Shown here piece by piece: positions 11,315 through 22,319 of a stretch of DNA of 58,356 bases. Both the position numbers and the translations under genes were made by a program. Position 1 is the first letter of the stretch; each line of letters begins with the position of its first letter. A model generated the notes under the pieces. That model was given only the letters and a program-made list of their open reading frames with translations, ran no database searches and was not told the origin of the DNA. Source of the stretch: Symbiodinium natans (Eukaryota > Sar > Dinophyceae > Suessiales > Symbiodiniaceae); NCBI GenBank assembly GCA_905221605.1, contig CAJNDS010000233.1, positions 133,649-192,004 on the forward strand. Reading direction: 5' to 3'.

Positions 11315-11400
11315 GTGAGCATCCGGTACCTGCTTCGGGACTGTCTGGCTCTGCCGTGAGAGCATCCAGTACCCCGAAGTCCAGACTGTCCGGCTCTGCT
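11315..11400 (+). repeat. Tandem duplication in the LINE 5' leader
   Basis: Two diverged units, 11315-11355 and 11356-11400, both running from GTGAG..GCATCC to GGCTCTGC. A near-palindrome around TACGGTAC at about 11278-11295 precedes them. Such 5' units may act as internal promoters in non-LTR elements; that role is inferred. Confidence 0.7.
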
Positions 11401-11470
11401 CAGCCGGCTTTCCACGCCTCCCCGCACCGCCCCCCCCGGCCCCCCATGGGCCACACGTGTCAACGGTGGC

Positions 11471-14400
11471 ATGGCTGACAGCCCGCCCCCTTGCCCCACA
11501 GGTGAAACCGGCCCGGCACCCACTACGCCGCCCTGGCTGCTGGGTGCGCAGGCGCCCTCCCCGCCAGATCGGCCCTCTGCCGATGCCTGCCCCGTGTGCT
11601 TGTGTGACATGTCCCCTGAGGCAGGCGGACCGGAGTCGCTTTTCGATTGGCCCCGCTGTCACCACCAACTGCACTTGGGTTGCCTGGCGCACCTCGTCAC
11701 CAACGTCAGCGGGCTTCACTGCCCTGCGTGCCGCGCGGCTTGGGACCCGCAAGCCATCCCGGCCTTCCTTGCTGAGTGTCAGCGACAAGGTGTCACGCCG
11801 CCGCCCCCGGCTCCTGAGCACGACACCACATCTGCGGAGCACCGCGCTGCCACAGCGCCTCCACCGCCCCAGCATGTCCTCCCTTTGTGTTGTCCCCGCC
11901 TGATGCTTGCTCGCCCGGATCGGGCTTCACATGATTCGGCGTGGGAGGAGCTGCCTGATCGCAATATGGAGTGGGCTCCCACCCTCAACCGTGCCACTGG
12001 GTCTTGGACGGCGGAATGGCTATGTATGAGGTGCAATTCTTCTTTTGACGAAAGCCATCCTCTGTGCCAAGGGATCTCGCACCCACCAGTGTGCCCCATC
12101 CACGGTCAGCGCACGCTAGCTGTTGACCTCCGCGAGGGCAGTCGTGGTTGGGCATGCTGCCGAGGTCGCCCCCTGCAAGTGTTGCCGTGTGAGACCGCCC
12201 GCATCCCTTTGCCGCCACCAGCAGTTCCAGATCAAACCGTTAATCTTGCGGCACCACCGCAAGCACTAGAGGTGTGGTTCCACCAGGGACCGCCCCCCTT
12301 AGACACTTCTCTGCCCCCCACGCACAGTTGGTTCTTCGTTCCTTTGCTTCATGCTGCGGCGCGCCGCCTTGAACCTGGTGCTGAGCGGTCGTGGGCCACG
12401 AGCGAACGTTTTGGTCGGGTTTGGCACCAAGCCCTTCACCGGCTGCAGCACGCAGGCCCTGTCCAGCCAGACTCCCTTGTCCGTGCGTTGGATGCCCTGC
12501 AGCAGTGTGCCACTGCCGACGGGCGGGCCCCACCCCCTGCCGAGGCGAACCTCTCACAGTCCCTGGCGCAGGAAGCCGCTCGCCTACCATCCTCAACAGT
12601 TGTGCATTTCGTGTGGGCGTGGCAGCGCCTCACCCTGCCAGGAGGGTACATCCCGGCGTCAGCGCAGGAGGCTCTCCTGCAATGTTTCCTGGGGGCCGAA
12701 GCCGCTTCCTCCCTACTGCGTGGCATTGAGGCGCCGTTCGCCCCAGCCCCCGTCGCTGCTGGACCCGACCAGCCACGTGACAGCAGCTCTGACTCCTCCA
12801 GCTCCTCTAGTTCGTCCAGCTCTTCCAGGGACGCCCAAGAGGTAGCGCCTGCCCCGCCCAGCTCCCTACCGCAACCGCCTGCCCCGACCCCTGCCCACCC
12901 CACTGCCTTTTCTGATGCCCTGCATGGTGCCCGGCTCCAGGCCGCCCTGGCCAGTCTCGACCCTTTCCCGGCTGAGGCGGTTCTGGAGCTCCCATGCCAC
13001 ATCATCCGCACCCCGCCCCCGTTTTGCAAGGGACAGCTTCGGCAGGCGCTTCACTGCTCGCTCCGGCTCATTCGAGAGGTCACCGGTCCCGCCCCCACAC
13101 CTGACACGCTGGCCTCAGACACCGTGCAGCGCGCGTGGAAGCTGTGGCTGTTCCTCCCGAGGATGCTCTTATTTCGGCCCGGCCAGTGCCCCAAAATCCC
13201 GAAGGCGCAGTTGCTTGATCGCTTCACTTCCTTCTTTCGGGGGGAGTGGGCCCCACTTCTGCGCGACGCCCAGCGCCTGGCTTCGGTATCCGCGTCCCGG
13301 GACCCGCATGCAGACCCCACGCCACAACAACGTGCTGACCGCGCGGTGCAGCTCGCACATCTCGGGGAGCTCTCCGCTGCGCGACAGGCGCTTACGGCCG
13401 AGCCCTTGGCGCCCGCCACCGACGCCACCCTCCAGCACCTTATCGACCCCGCCCGGCGGCCACCTGAACCTTACCAGCCCTTGCCGCCGGATCTACTGCA
13501 GTTCCAGCCGGAGTCCCCTGCAGTGCTGGATCGTTCGGCCCTGTTGGCCAACCTTCGGCGTGCGCGCAAGGCAGCTGCACCAGGCCCCAGTGGTTACACT
13601 GCTGAAATGTTGCGTGTTCTCCTTGATGACGCTGAGTGCTCGGCCTGTTTTGCTGATGTTTGCTCGTTGCTCGCTAGCGCGCATCTCCCCGAGCCCGTTG
13701 CAGCGGCTGTCGCGCTCGGCCGCTTGGTTGCCATCCGCAAGCCCTCTGGGGGCACCCGCGGACTCGTCATCGGCGACCTCTTGCGGCGGCTGGTTGCTCG
13801 CACGCTTGCCCAACAGTTCTCCGAGCCGATTGCTCTCGCGTGCAGCCCCCACCAATATGCGCTATCCACCCGGGCAGGAGCTGAGGCGCTCATCCACTCT
13901 CTCCAGGCCCGCAGTGAGGCCGATCCTCAACTCACTGTGGTGTCAGTCGATGTGAGTGCTGCATATGATACGGTCAGTCGCCAGTCCATGCTTGAGGCGC
14001 TCAGAGACACCCCGAGTCTGTCCCCTCTCTTCCCCTTCGCTCGGCTCTGGTACGCGCGCGAGTCTGCCTATGTTTGGACAGCTGGCCCCCAGTCCCACCG
14101 AATTGCCCAGGCCGAAGGTGGGGAACAAGGCGACCCTCTGATGCCAGCCATGTTCTCCCTAGGCTTCGGCCCCGCGCTCAGAGACCTGCAGGCTGATCTC
14201 CGACCCGGGGAGCACGCCCTCGCGTACCTTGACGATGCATACATCCTCGCATCGCCGGCCAGAGCGATCGAGCTGTACCACCGCCAAGAGCACTATGCCT
14301 TCGCCAGGGCACACCTTCGCCTGAACCCCTCCAAAACCCGGCTGTGGAATGCTGCAGGGGTTGCCCCTGCCGGTGTGCTTGAGCTCGCCCCGGGCGGCGA

Positions 14401-15241
14401 AGTCTGGGTAGGCAACCCTGCGCTCCCCGCAGCCCAGCGCGGTATTGTCGCCCTTGGCGCCCCCATCGGTACTCCCGAGTTTGTTGCGGCTCACCTTTGT
14501 GCACTCCTGGCGCGCCACGCGGGCTTCCTCAACGCCTTGCCAGGCCTCCAAGACACACAGGTCGCATGGCTCCTGCTCTCTCACTGCGCCGCTCCCCGAG
14601 CACAGTATGTTTTGCGCACACTTCCCCCGCCGCTCACACGCGCCTTCGCCGCAAGACATGACGCCATGGTGAGCTCTTGCTTGGACACCATCCTGTCGGC
14701 GGACGCTGCAGTCGGGCTGCCTGACCTGGCCGTCGCCCGCGCGCAGCTACCTTTGCGGCATGGCGGGCTTGGACTGCGCAGCGCTGCACGTCACGCACCC
14801 GCCGCCTACTGGGCATCTTGGGCTGATGCGATCCGTCCCGTCCTTCACCGGGACCGCGATTTCGCTACCACTCTTGTTGCGGCTCTGCAATCTGGTGAGT
14901 CAGTGCCTGCTTCCCTGGAGTCGCTCCGCGACGCTCGTGCCTCCCTCGCCGCAGTTGGTTACGAGCCACCGGCCTGGCCCCAGCTCCTGGATGCTGACCC
15001 TCCCGCCTCCGCAGAGGACGAACCTCAGCTCGACCTTACTCGTGGATGGCAGCGCCTGGCGGCCCGGGCCGTAGATGACTTCTGCCACCGCGCACTCCTG
15101 CGTGAGCTCGACCCGTCCTCCATCGCCTTGCTGGAGTCACAGGCCGGCCCATTTGCTGCCAGGGTACTCACAGCGCGCCCCACATCCCCGGAGTTGACGC
15201 TCGACTCCCCCTCTTCCGGGTGTTTGTTCTCCGTCGCCTGA
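11471..15241 (+). CDS. LINE ORF: RING-H2 finger + reverse transcriptase (1256 codons)
   Basis: Residues 40-87 are a textbook RING-H2 finger: C40-x2-C43, C63-x-H65, H68, C71, C84-x2-C87. Next come a proline-rich stretch, a serine tract near 436-450, and a helical region with GQLRQALHCS and RAWKLWLFLPR. The RT starts near AAAPGPSGYTAEML. Motif A is SVDVSAAYD (Asp827), motif B is GGEQGDPL and the catalytic box is YLDD at 919-922, all intact. A conserved tail HGGLGLRSAARHAPA and SQAGPFAARV follows. The frame ends about 11 residues after the frameshift at the five-C run 15207-15211; the endonuclease continues in the next frame. The ATG at 11471 precedes the RING by 39 codons. RING-H2 domains usually act as E3 ubiquitin ligases; whether this one does is unknown. 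Confidence 0.9.
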   Translation: MADSPPPCPTGETGPAPTTPPWLLGAQAPSPPDRPSADACPVCLCDMSPEAGGPESLFDWPRCHHQLHLGCLAHLVTNVSGLHCPACRAAWDPQAIPAFLAECQRQGVTPPPPAPEHDTTSAEHRAATAPPPPQHVLPLCCPRLMLARPDRASHDSAWEELPDRNMEWAPTLNRATGSWTAEWLCMRCNSSFDESHPLCQGISHPPVCPIHGQRTLAVDLREGSRGWACCRGRPLQVLPCETARIPLPPPAVPDQTVNLAAPPQALEVWFHQGPPPLDTSLPPTHSWFFVPLLHAAARRLEPGAERSWATSERFGRVWHQALHRLQHAGPVQPDSLVRALDALQQCATADGRAPPPAEANLSQSLAQEAARLPSSTVVHFVWAWQRLTLPGGYIPASAQEALLQCFLGAEAASSLLRGIEAPFAPAPVAAGPDQPRDSSSDSSSSSSSSSSSRDAQEVAPAPPSSLPQPPAPTPAHPTAFSDALHGARLQAALASLDPFPAEAVLELPCHIIRTPPPFCKGQLRQALHCSLRLIREVTGPAPTPDTLASDTVQRAWKLWLFLPRMLLFRPGQCPKIPKAQLLDRFTSFFRGEWAPLLRDAQRLASVSASRDPHADPTPQQRADRAVQLAHLGELSAARQALTAEPLAPATDATLQHLIDPARRPPEPYQPLPPDLLQFQPESPAVLDRSALLANLRRARKAAAPGPSGYTAEMLRVLLDDAECSACFADVCSLLASAHLPEPVAAAVALGRLVAIRKPSGGTRGLVIGDLLRRLVARTLAQQFSEPIALACSPHQYALSTRAGAEALIHSLQARSEADPQLTVVSVDVSAAYDTVSRQSMLEALRDTPSLSPLFPFARLWYARESAYVWTAGPQSHRIAQAEGGEQGDPLMPAMFSLGFGPALRDLQADLRPGEHALAYLDDAYILASPARAIELYHRQEHYAFARAHLRLNPSKTRLWNAAGVAPAGVLELAPGGEVWVGNPALPAAQRGIVALGAPIGTPEFVAAHLCALLARHAGFLNALPGLQDTQVAWLLLSHCAAPRAQYVLRTLPPPLTRAFAARHDAMVSSCLDTILSADAAVGLPDLAVARAQLPLRHGGLGLRSAARHAPAAYWASWADAIRPVLHRDRDFATTLVAALQSGESVPASLESLRDARASLAAVGYEPPAWPQLLDADPPASAEDEPQLDLTRGWQRLAARAVDDFCHRALLRELDPSSIALLESQAGPFAARVLTARPTSPELTLDSPSSGCLFSVA

Positions 15242-15960
15242 GGCTGCCACTCCCACTCACAGGCGCGCAGTGCCGCTGTCGGGTTGCTCATGATGCCCTG
15301 GGTGACCACATTGCGGCGTGCCCCCGCTCTGGCGTCCTCCGTGCCCGTGCGGGCCCGCTCGAGCGTGCAGCAGCTCGTGTTTGTCGTGAAGCTGGGGCCA
15401 CAGTCGCAACCAATGTTCGTGTGCGTGACCTCAATGTTGTCGCTGAGCGCCAAGATGAGCGTCGCATTGAGGTCATCGCCAACGGACTCCCGCTCGGGGG
15501 GGGTGTTCAGTTGGCTGTTGACACCACTCTGGTCTCTCCACTGACGGCTGCCGGTGCCCCCCGTCGCGCGCGCGGCTGCACCACTGGCGCCGCGTTGCGC
15601 TTGGCTCGCCAGGCCAAGGAGCGGACGTACCCGGAGCTCTGCCGATCGGCCCGCTCCCGCCTGACCGTGCTCGCTCTCGAGGTCGGAGGCCGCTGGAGTG
15701 CTGAGGCTGCGGGGTTCGTCCGCCAGCTCGCCCGCTGCAGGGCGCGGGCCGCGCCTGCAACCGCCAGGAGCGCAGCCACCTCCGCATACGCGCTCCGGTG
15801 GTCTGCCCTCATCTCGTTTGCAGCCACGCGCGCCTTTTGTGCCAGCCTCCTCGCACTCCCTCTTGCGAACACTGGCAATGTCGATGGAGACATCCCACTC
15901 CTCAGCGATGTCTTGGCAGACTGCTCGGCCCCTCCTCCCCTTGCCAGCCGCATGCCGTGA
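15212..15960 (+). CDS. LINE restriction-like endonuclease, frameshifted C-terminus
   Basis: This is the continuation of the LINE protein in the next frame. It opens with a zinc-knuckle CRCRVAHDALGDHIAACP, then LERAAARVCREAGA, RRIEVIANGLPLGGG, the acidic VDTTLVSPL, TYPEL, and a VLALEVGGRW strand. This order (Cys-His knuckle, then a nuclease core with conserved Asp and Glu) is that of the PD-(D/E)XK endonuclease of R2-like LINEs, which nicks the target for target-primed reverse transcription. One missing C in the C run at 15207-15211 separates it from the RT frame. This may be a real mutation, a sequencing error, or less likely a recoding site. The stop at 15958-15960 is followed by about 120 bases before the poly-A tail. 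Confidence 0.8.
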
Positions 15961-16098
15961 CAGGGCCACCGCCCGCAGCACCTAGCTCCCTGCCCACCGC
16001 TACCTGGTGTGCTCACTGCGCCCTGTGCCACCCGTAGTAGGCTGAGTTCGACCGCTATGGACTTGGGAAAAAGGTGCGTTCAAAAAAAAAAAAAAAAA

Positions 16099-17429
16099 TT
16101 GAGCATGGGAGGTGTTTGCGCTGGACTCGAAGGTAGACGGTGCAGGCAAAGGTTCATGTGATGGGAGGGTGTTTAGGCAGGTTTTTTTTGGGGAGGGGGG
16201 TTCTGTAGGGGGAATTTAGTTTTATACCGAGGGTTTCTAGACGCAGTGAGACAAATCCATTTTAACAAGGGCCAGTTCAGGGTAGCGTCGTTGTTTGCGC
16301 CGCCTCGCGCCGTCGATGGCAGCCCCATCCCGATCTGAAGAGGCCGGTTGCGGGCGCCCGTCTGCTTCGCCGCGCCGAGACGCGCCATATATGACGAGGT
16401 CGACCGTGTTCATGCCACCCTTTGATGTTTTTCCTCATGTCTTTTTTTTTTGTGCTCTTCCTGTTTCCGTCTGAAGATATGTCTGTCCGAGAGTCGGCAT
16501 CGCCCGGCCGACTGGCGAGCGGGGGCGCGGCGTCAAACCGCTACAGACCACATGGACGGACCCACGTCATCAACGTTAGCGACAACATATGATCGAGGTG
16601 TTGATTGGAGGCGACGTTCACAAATACTTGGGATGACATATCAGTGCAAATCCCCGATGCCGCAAACAGACAGAACTCAAAACATAGGTTCCAAGTCGGA
16701 TGGGCAACGGTTCGCAAGCACCGTCATATTATTACAAGCAAACATGCGTCCATCGCGTTGAAATTGAATTTTTTTCGATACCGTACCGATTTTTTTTGCT
16801 CCAACCGTTCCGTTTGGATAAAAACATGCACTGGACGCATTGCAACGACGAATGTTTCGCTCTGCGGCTGGCTGGGTGCGAGTGGCAAACGAAGATTGGC
16901 ACAGCACTATGAGTCGGATGAAACACCGACTGCAGCGTTACACATATACCTTGTGGCCCTGTGGACACCTGGTCTCACGTCAGTACAACTTCGGCTTCCA
17001 AACGTTGCGAATTCGCAATTGGGCCGCGGCTGTTGTCAAAGGGTGTCCAGAAAGTAACTGGCAAGCAACGTCGACCTGGTCGCCCGCTAACGAAGGGGAT
17101 GATCGACTCCGCAGTTTTGCAGCCTCTCATTTTCCAGCGGTGAATACATGGTTTATTATTGCTGAAACCGCAAATTGGCCGCCCGCTGCAAGCCAGTACA
17201 AAGCTTTGCAAAGATATAGACCGAATCGTGCCAACACTCAAGCACGCGCCCATTCCCCACATCCTTATAGGATTGTGGTCCAGGAGCAGCAGGAACAGTC
17301 TGACGCTTGTAATGCTTAGACGTGGTCATCTACGGCCGGACGGATCCGCGCTGTGCTGCAATGCAATGCTGCTATCACCACTTACACGCACGGGAGCGCA
17401 CGGGGCAACCACAACCATGCACGGCCGAC
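16099..17429. other. No gene recognised
   Basis: This stretch between LINE copies has T and A homopolymers (near 16441 and 16768) and no ORF with recognisable content. It may include decayed non-coding parts of older LINE insertions. Confidence 0.5.
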
Positions 17430-17705
17430 GTCGACGGCGCCGCCCTGCGGGCAGCGGAGCGACGCAAGGCGGCCGCCTACCCGGAGCTCAGGCGCCAAGA
17501 GCCGCAGAAGCTCCTGGAGGGGCAGCTACTGGTGCGAGACCTGGTCCGAAAGCGGTCCTACAGAGTGCCGGCCCTGCGCGCCGCCGCGTCTTCTGGCCGG
17601 ACGCGTCGCTGGTGGGGCATGCTGTCTGTCGCAGCGCAGCAAGCAGCTGCCAGCACTGCCCTCGGGCAGCCCTGGCCCCAACCACCGCAGGCACACCTGT
17701 CGTAG
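17430..17705 (+). pseudogene. LINE endonuclease 3' fragment
   Basis: The plus strand reads ALRAAERRKAAAYPELRR, then RRWWGMLSVAAQQAAASTAL. These match ALRLARQAKERTYPEL and LRWSALISFAATRAFCASLL of the complete LINE, with the region between them shortened. The fragment is 5'-truncated and lacks the knuckle and the acidic motif. Confidence 0.65.
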
Positions 17706-17859
17706 TCTCGAAGGCTCTATAGGACCCACTGACCGGACACAAAGTGGGCAGAAGTAAGAGCGTTGAAAAAACAAAATGTTTCACGTGGACCCGAACGGGC
17801 GAAGGCGAAAGCCCAGTCCGCCGTGGCGCAGGGCCAGGTGCACTCGCCGGTTGACTAGG

Positions 17860-18057
17860 TCCGGCAATGGTTCCGCAGCTGCGCCGTCGACGGGCGGCAC
17901 CCCCACTGCGGTGGAGCCTCGGGAGCAGCAGGAAAAGCTTCCAAGCGCGTTCAGCTATAACATCAGTTGCGCTGGTCGCAGCACGGATTTGGGCGTGGGT
18001 GAAATGGAGCGCTTGGCGGAGCTGACCACGTAGGAACTTGGGCAGGACACGGAACAC
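17860..18057 (-). pseudogene. LINE fragment from the pre-RT region
   Basis: The minus strand reads RGQLRQALHFTHAQIRA and ERAWKLFLLLPRL, matching KGQLRQALHCSLRLIRE and QRAWKLWLFLPRM upstream of the RT in the complete LINE. It lies in opposite orientation to the endonuclease fragment just to the left. Confidence 0.7.
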
Positions 18058-18879
18058 GTGGCACAGCTGGCGAACACAGAGGGTCCTTGAACAACCGTCT
18101 ACGGTGAGTACGTATAAACACAGCGGTCAGGTCGATCTCATCCGGGTGAACCAGCAAAGTTCCTGCGCAATGCACGGCGGGGACGGCGGGGCAAAGGGCG
18201 ACGTCGGGGGCTCCTGGTTGGGGGCGGGCGGGGCTTGTGGTGGGGCGCCGGCGCCGGCTGCATCATCGGCGCGCGCGAGCACCGCAGCGTCCCGCACCAG
18301 CTCGGAAGCGGCGGCCTCACCTAGAAAGACGTGCAGAACCATCGGGCTGGACGACATGGTGTCAAACCCAGACAAAATGCACATGGGCATTGCTAGGGGG
18401 CAGCTGGAAGCACCGGGCTCCGATGCAACGTGCTCATGGTCTTTCGGCTTAGCGAACCAGCCATACTCTGCCCATGCATGTCCACTGCAACATGGTTGCC
18501 GCTCATGTTTGCATTACCACCGGCCACGGCGTCATCCGACGTACTGCTCCTATGTTTCCCACGATGGCAGAGCGCTGTGCGGTGGCGAGTGCCGGCCAAC
18601 CATTGACGACGTCTCAAGCTCGTCTATTCATTTGCGCACACTCCTGCTGCGGGCTGTGCCTGAATCCTTGCGCAGCCAAAACCGTGACTTGCATTCCGTT
18701 GCAAACAACTGTGATACGTTGTCAGCTGGTGTCCTGCATCGCGCGATATGAGTCGCACGCCAATGCTGCGTAAATGTTCTCGTGCCAGCACAACACCCCA
18801 TTTGCCTCTGACATTTGGGAGCAGGCTCGTTTTCGGGGCATAGGCCAAAACTTGGGTGTCTACCTTCGACGAGGACACC

Positions 18880-19520
18880 CGCCCACTTCAACACGTGCTC
18901 AGCGCGCTCAGCGCGCTCACAGCGCGCTCAGCCAACTGCACGATGTCGCCCGGCACTCTTGCCTTTGGTGCGCCTGTTTTTCGGGCAGCCGTCGGTGCAT
19001 TGCTGATGGGATGCGGCAGCCGTTTGTCGTGAAACATGCCAGGCCGGGGCTGTGAACAAGGTGATGCACTGGCCCCAGCCTTGCTCTCCTTCGGGCAGCA
19101 TGACGGCCTTGAGCATGCGGCAGGCAACCTGTACATCATTGCCAGACGGCGGGCGCCAGAGCCAGCCTGGACATTGTTACGTCCGGTTTCAAGAGCATTG
19201 CGGCATCGCGTCCAACAAAACGCTCATGTATACAATGCTGGGGGCGGGGAGCCCCGCCGCCAGGCGTGCGCGAGTTGGGCGAGGGCGTACGGCGCGGCGG
19301 GCCCACCCACACTACGCATACGCATGGGGACGGCGCCGGCTGCAGGAAGAGCAAGTCTTGCTGGAACACCTTCCACACCTCCTGACACCCGGTGTGCACG
19401 GCTCCTCTTGTGCCCAAGCATGTGTGCCAACCACTCGCTTACGCGATGTCCCGCCCGGCGATCGCCTTGCCTGCGGCGTGCAATCGGCTGCTCGCACGGC
19501 GCCCCTCGCGCTTTTGCGTT
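18880..19520 (+). pseudogene. LINE RT-domain fragment with several frameshifts
   Basis: The plus strand shows the RT motif-B block GCEQGDALAPALLSFGQHD (about 19048-19104), then NAHVYNAGGGEP and LLEHLPHLL in other frames. These correspond to GGEQGDPLMPAMFS, the region after the YLDD box, and LLNALPGL in the complete copy. The YxDD box itself is lost. The sequence resembles a sister subfamily, since it has C for G in GCEQGD. Confidence 0.6.
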
Positions 19521-20288
19521 GACACCCTCGCCTGAGCACCCCGGCCTGCGCGCGGCGCAGGCCGCAACCAACAAGCTGCAAACGAAGCCCCGCCTGCAAA
19601 CCCTTCCTTGATGACTCGCGCGCATCCCCCTCCCGCCCGGGACGCAGGTCCTGGTGACTGGAACCACGACTGGCAATTCCACACGTCGCGACCTCGCACC
19701 ACCTGAACCATCTGCCTTGATAGGCCATGTCTGTGGACTGTATGTGCGTCACGTCTCTGTGAGCAAGTGCTGGCTTCTGCTACCGTTTGGAATGGTGAAG
19801 CAGGCCGGAAAAAACCCCCATCACCCGGCCAGGGAAGCTTTTGGTCCTGGATAGCCAGCATAGAGTACATTGACCGTGGCAAGATGTGACAAGTGCCTGA
19901 AGGCCCTTGGTTGAGGCACGAAATAACCGAGCAGAGACTGTTAGGAGCCCAAACAACGGAGTTTCTCATCCCCCTGCCCTTCAGTCTCAAGATTTGAGGG
20001 GGTCGTTGAAACCTTCACCCGACTTTCCTTCGCAACCGGGACCCTGTATACATCCCTAAACCATCAAGCCCCCACCAAAACAAAACCTAAACCCTCCCAC
20101 CTCAAAAACAAAGCCCTCAACCCTCGACCACTAATCCTGCACCCCAACCCCCAAACTCTGAGCCCTAGTCTGAGGGCTTAGGACAGTTTAGGGTATCGGG
20201 CCCAAAACAGGATGGTTCAGGGGGGATTAGACGTTGCACGTAGGACCTTTAGGGTCTTTTGCCTTGCAAGTACAAGGCGTAAACACAG
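19521..20288. other. No gene; degenerate CCCTAAA-like words
   Basis: Between about 20045 and 20260 the plus strand has scattered CCCTAAA, CCTAAACCC and TTTAGGG words without a regular array. No ORF is supportable. Confidence 0.4.
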
Positions 20289-20510
20289 CCCAGGGACGCA
20301 AAGGCGGACTTCTTTTTCTCACTTGAGCCAAAAGTTCACGAAGTGACAACACTCAAAAACGAACTCAAACGAGTGCCTCAGAACGAAGTTTCTACTGGCC
20401 CAGGGGACGCAAAGGCGAACTTCTTTTTTACACCTGAGCCAGAAGTTCACGAAGTGCACAAAACCCAAAAACGAATTCAAACGAGTGCCTGAGAACGAAG
20501 TTTTCTACTG
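20289..20510. repeat. Tandem repeat, two units of about 111 bp
   Basis: Units 20289-20398 and 20399-20510 share CCAGGGGACGCAAAGGCG, a C/T-rich stretch, GAGCCA(A/G)AAGTTCACGAAGTG and CAAACGAGTGCCT(C/G)AGAACGAAG. They are roughly 90 percent identical by eye. In unit 1 the minus strand contains TTTTGGCTCAAG, the last 12 bases of the dinoflagellate spliced leader; unit 2 has lost the match. Confidence 0.85.
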
Positions 20511-20856
20511 CTCATCCGCTACTCAAACGAATTCTTCAAAGACTCAAAACATGTAGCGTATTGGGCATAAACATCACACCATGATTCACTGGGTGAATCA
20601 TGTGGATCAAGATACCATGGAACGCCCATAGAAAGTTCCGACTGGTCACAAACTGAAAACTTGGGATCGGAAGAAGATTTCCGAAGCAAAACGCTATACA
20701 AAAACGGAGCTAAAACGGCCACAATCTTCCACCCCCCGCTTTTGCTGAGAATATGCTCAAAGACCATTGAAGTCCAAACCCAATTGGCACTTCAACACTA
20801 AGACTACGGGGATGCCTGGCCACATTCCCGTACTCGCCACCAAACACGCGAAACGC

Positions 20857-21364
<508 letters not shown>

Positions 21365-21906
21365 GGTCTTTGACCATTAAATGTTCCTGCATACGTGTCA
21401 CGGATGTCCTGGATTCGGTATTAGCTTGAATCCAAGAGTTCGCTGTCCCAAACTCGTGAAAAAAATCCAAAGTCCATGCATCCTAATGCTAAGAGCAATT
21501 GGTTTTGTGGTCAACCCAACTAACGAAAGTTCGTGGTGACAAGCGAATTAGTGCAAGGCTTTCAGCAGGCCGCTCTCACTCCTCGAACTTCAAGTAATCC
21601 TCAGTCTCAACCTCGCAACTTCCAGGAAAGAAAAGTTCGTACTTCCAGCCACATTCACCAGCCGTCCGAAAGCTGGCAGAGAATCGCACGTATCACAAAA
21701 AAATTCCAGAATCGTTGTCAAGCGGGCCAGATCATCCCACCTCCTGTCCACAAACGTCGGCGACATGCTCTTCCTAAAGATTCCAAACGAAAGTTCGCAC
21801 TCCCACCGGCTGTGGTTTCCAAACGCTTGCAAAACCCATACACGCAGCAAGGACGCGCCATGGCTAGCACGGAAGATCCATGGCGAAAAGCAGGGCAAGG
21901 TCTACA

Positions 21907-22240
21907 CTCAAAATGGAGATCCTCGTGAGCCATGGCAACTTTTGCTTCTTCAGCAGCTTGTTGGACGGCTTGGGATGCCTCCAACACCTTGCGAGCTGCT
22001 TCTGTCTTCACGGATCCAGAAGCTCGAGATCGACTCTGCTCCTCGATCTTTTCCGCATCATCTTTCAATCAATGCTCGATAAAACCCTTCAACTCAGCCG
22101 TTGTCATCTTAGCAATTTGCTCGATCATTGACGGGTGAACCACCACTGGCGTTGCAGGCGCCGGAGATCCCTTGCCCTTTTTGGCTTCAGCTTCATCTTT
22201 CTCGCTGGCTTTTCGTTTTCGCTGAGCTTCTTCTTTATAA
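21907..22240 (-). pseudogene. Charged helical protein exon(s) with an in-frame TGA
   Basis: The minus strand encodes KRKASEKDEAEAKKGKG, then a proline stretch, IEQIAKMTTAELKGFIEH, an in-frame TGA (22069-22071), and without a frame change LKDDAEKIEEQSRSR and KVLEASQAVQQAAEEAKVAM. The sense on both sides of the TGA is a continuous lysine/glutamate/alanine-rich helical protein. So it is a recently broken gene, a recoded stop, or two genes. The left end of E1 lies 80 bases upstream on this strand, so E1 may have landed in the promoter or an intron. A splice acceptor-like AG precedes the charged segment. No named family is recognised. Confidence 0.5.
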
Positions 22241-22319
22241 TTGTCAGAGAAACACCAGACTGTAATCACAGGCACTGAGGGAAATAAACCGTTAAGCCAT
22301 GCAGAAGAGGACACTCTCT

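Larger units (their letters stand above)
11260..16098 (+). mobile_element. Restriction-endonuclease-type LINE, nearly complete
   Basis: A plus-strand non-LTR retrotransposon with a 5' leader containing a tandem 42-45 bp duplication, one long ORF (11471-15241) that continues in a second frame to 15960, a short 3' UTR and a 17-A tail at 16082-16098. RT followed by a C-terminal zinc knuckle and PD-(D/E)XK-like domain places it with R2/NeSL-type, early-branching LINEs that nick target DNA with that nuclease. The 5' boundary is uncertain. I could not define target-site duplications. Confidence 0.85.

Noticed and set aside
20045-20260. Telomere-like CCCTAAA/TTTAGGG words
   Set aside because: Irregular and sparse; no tandem telomeric array.
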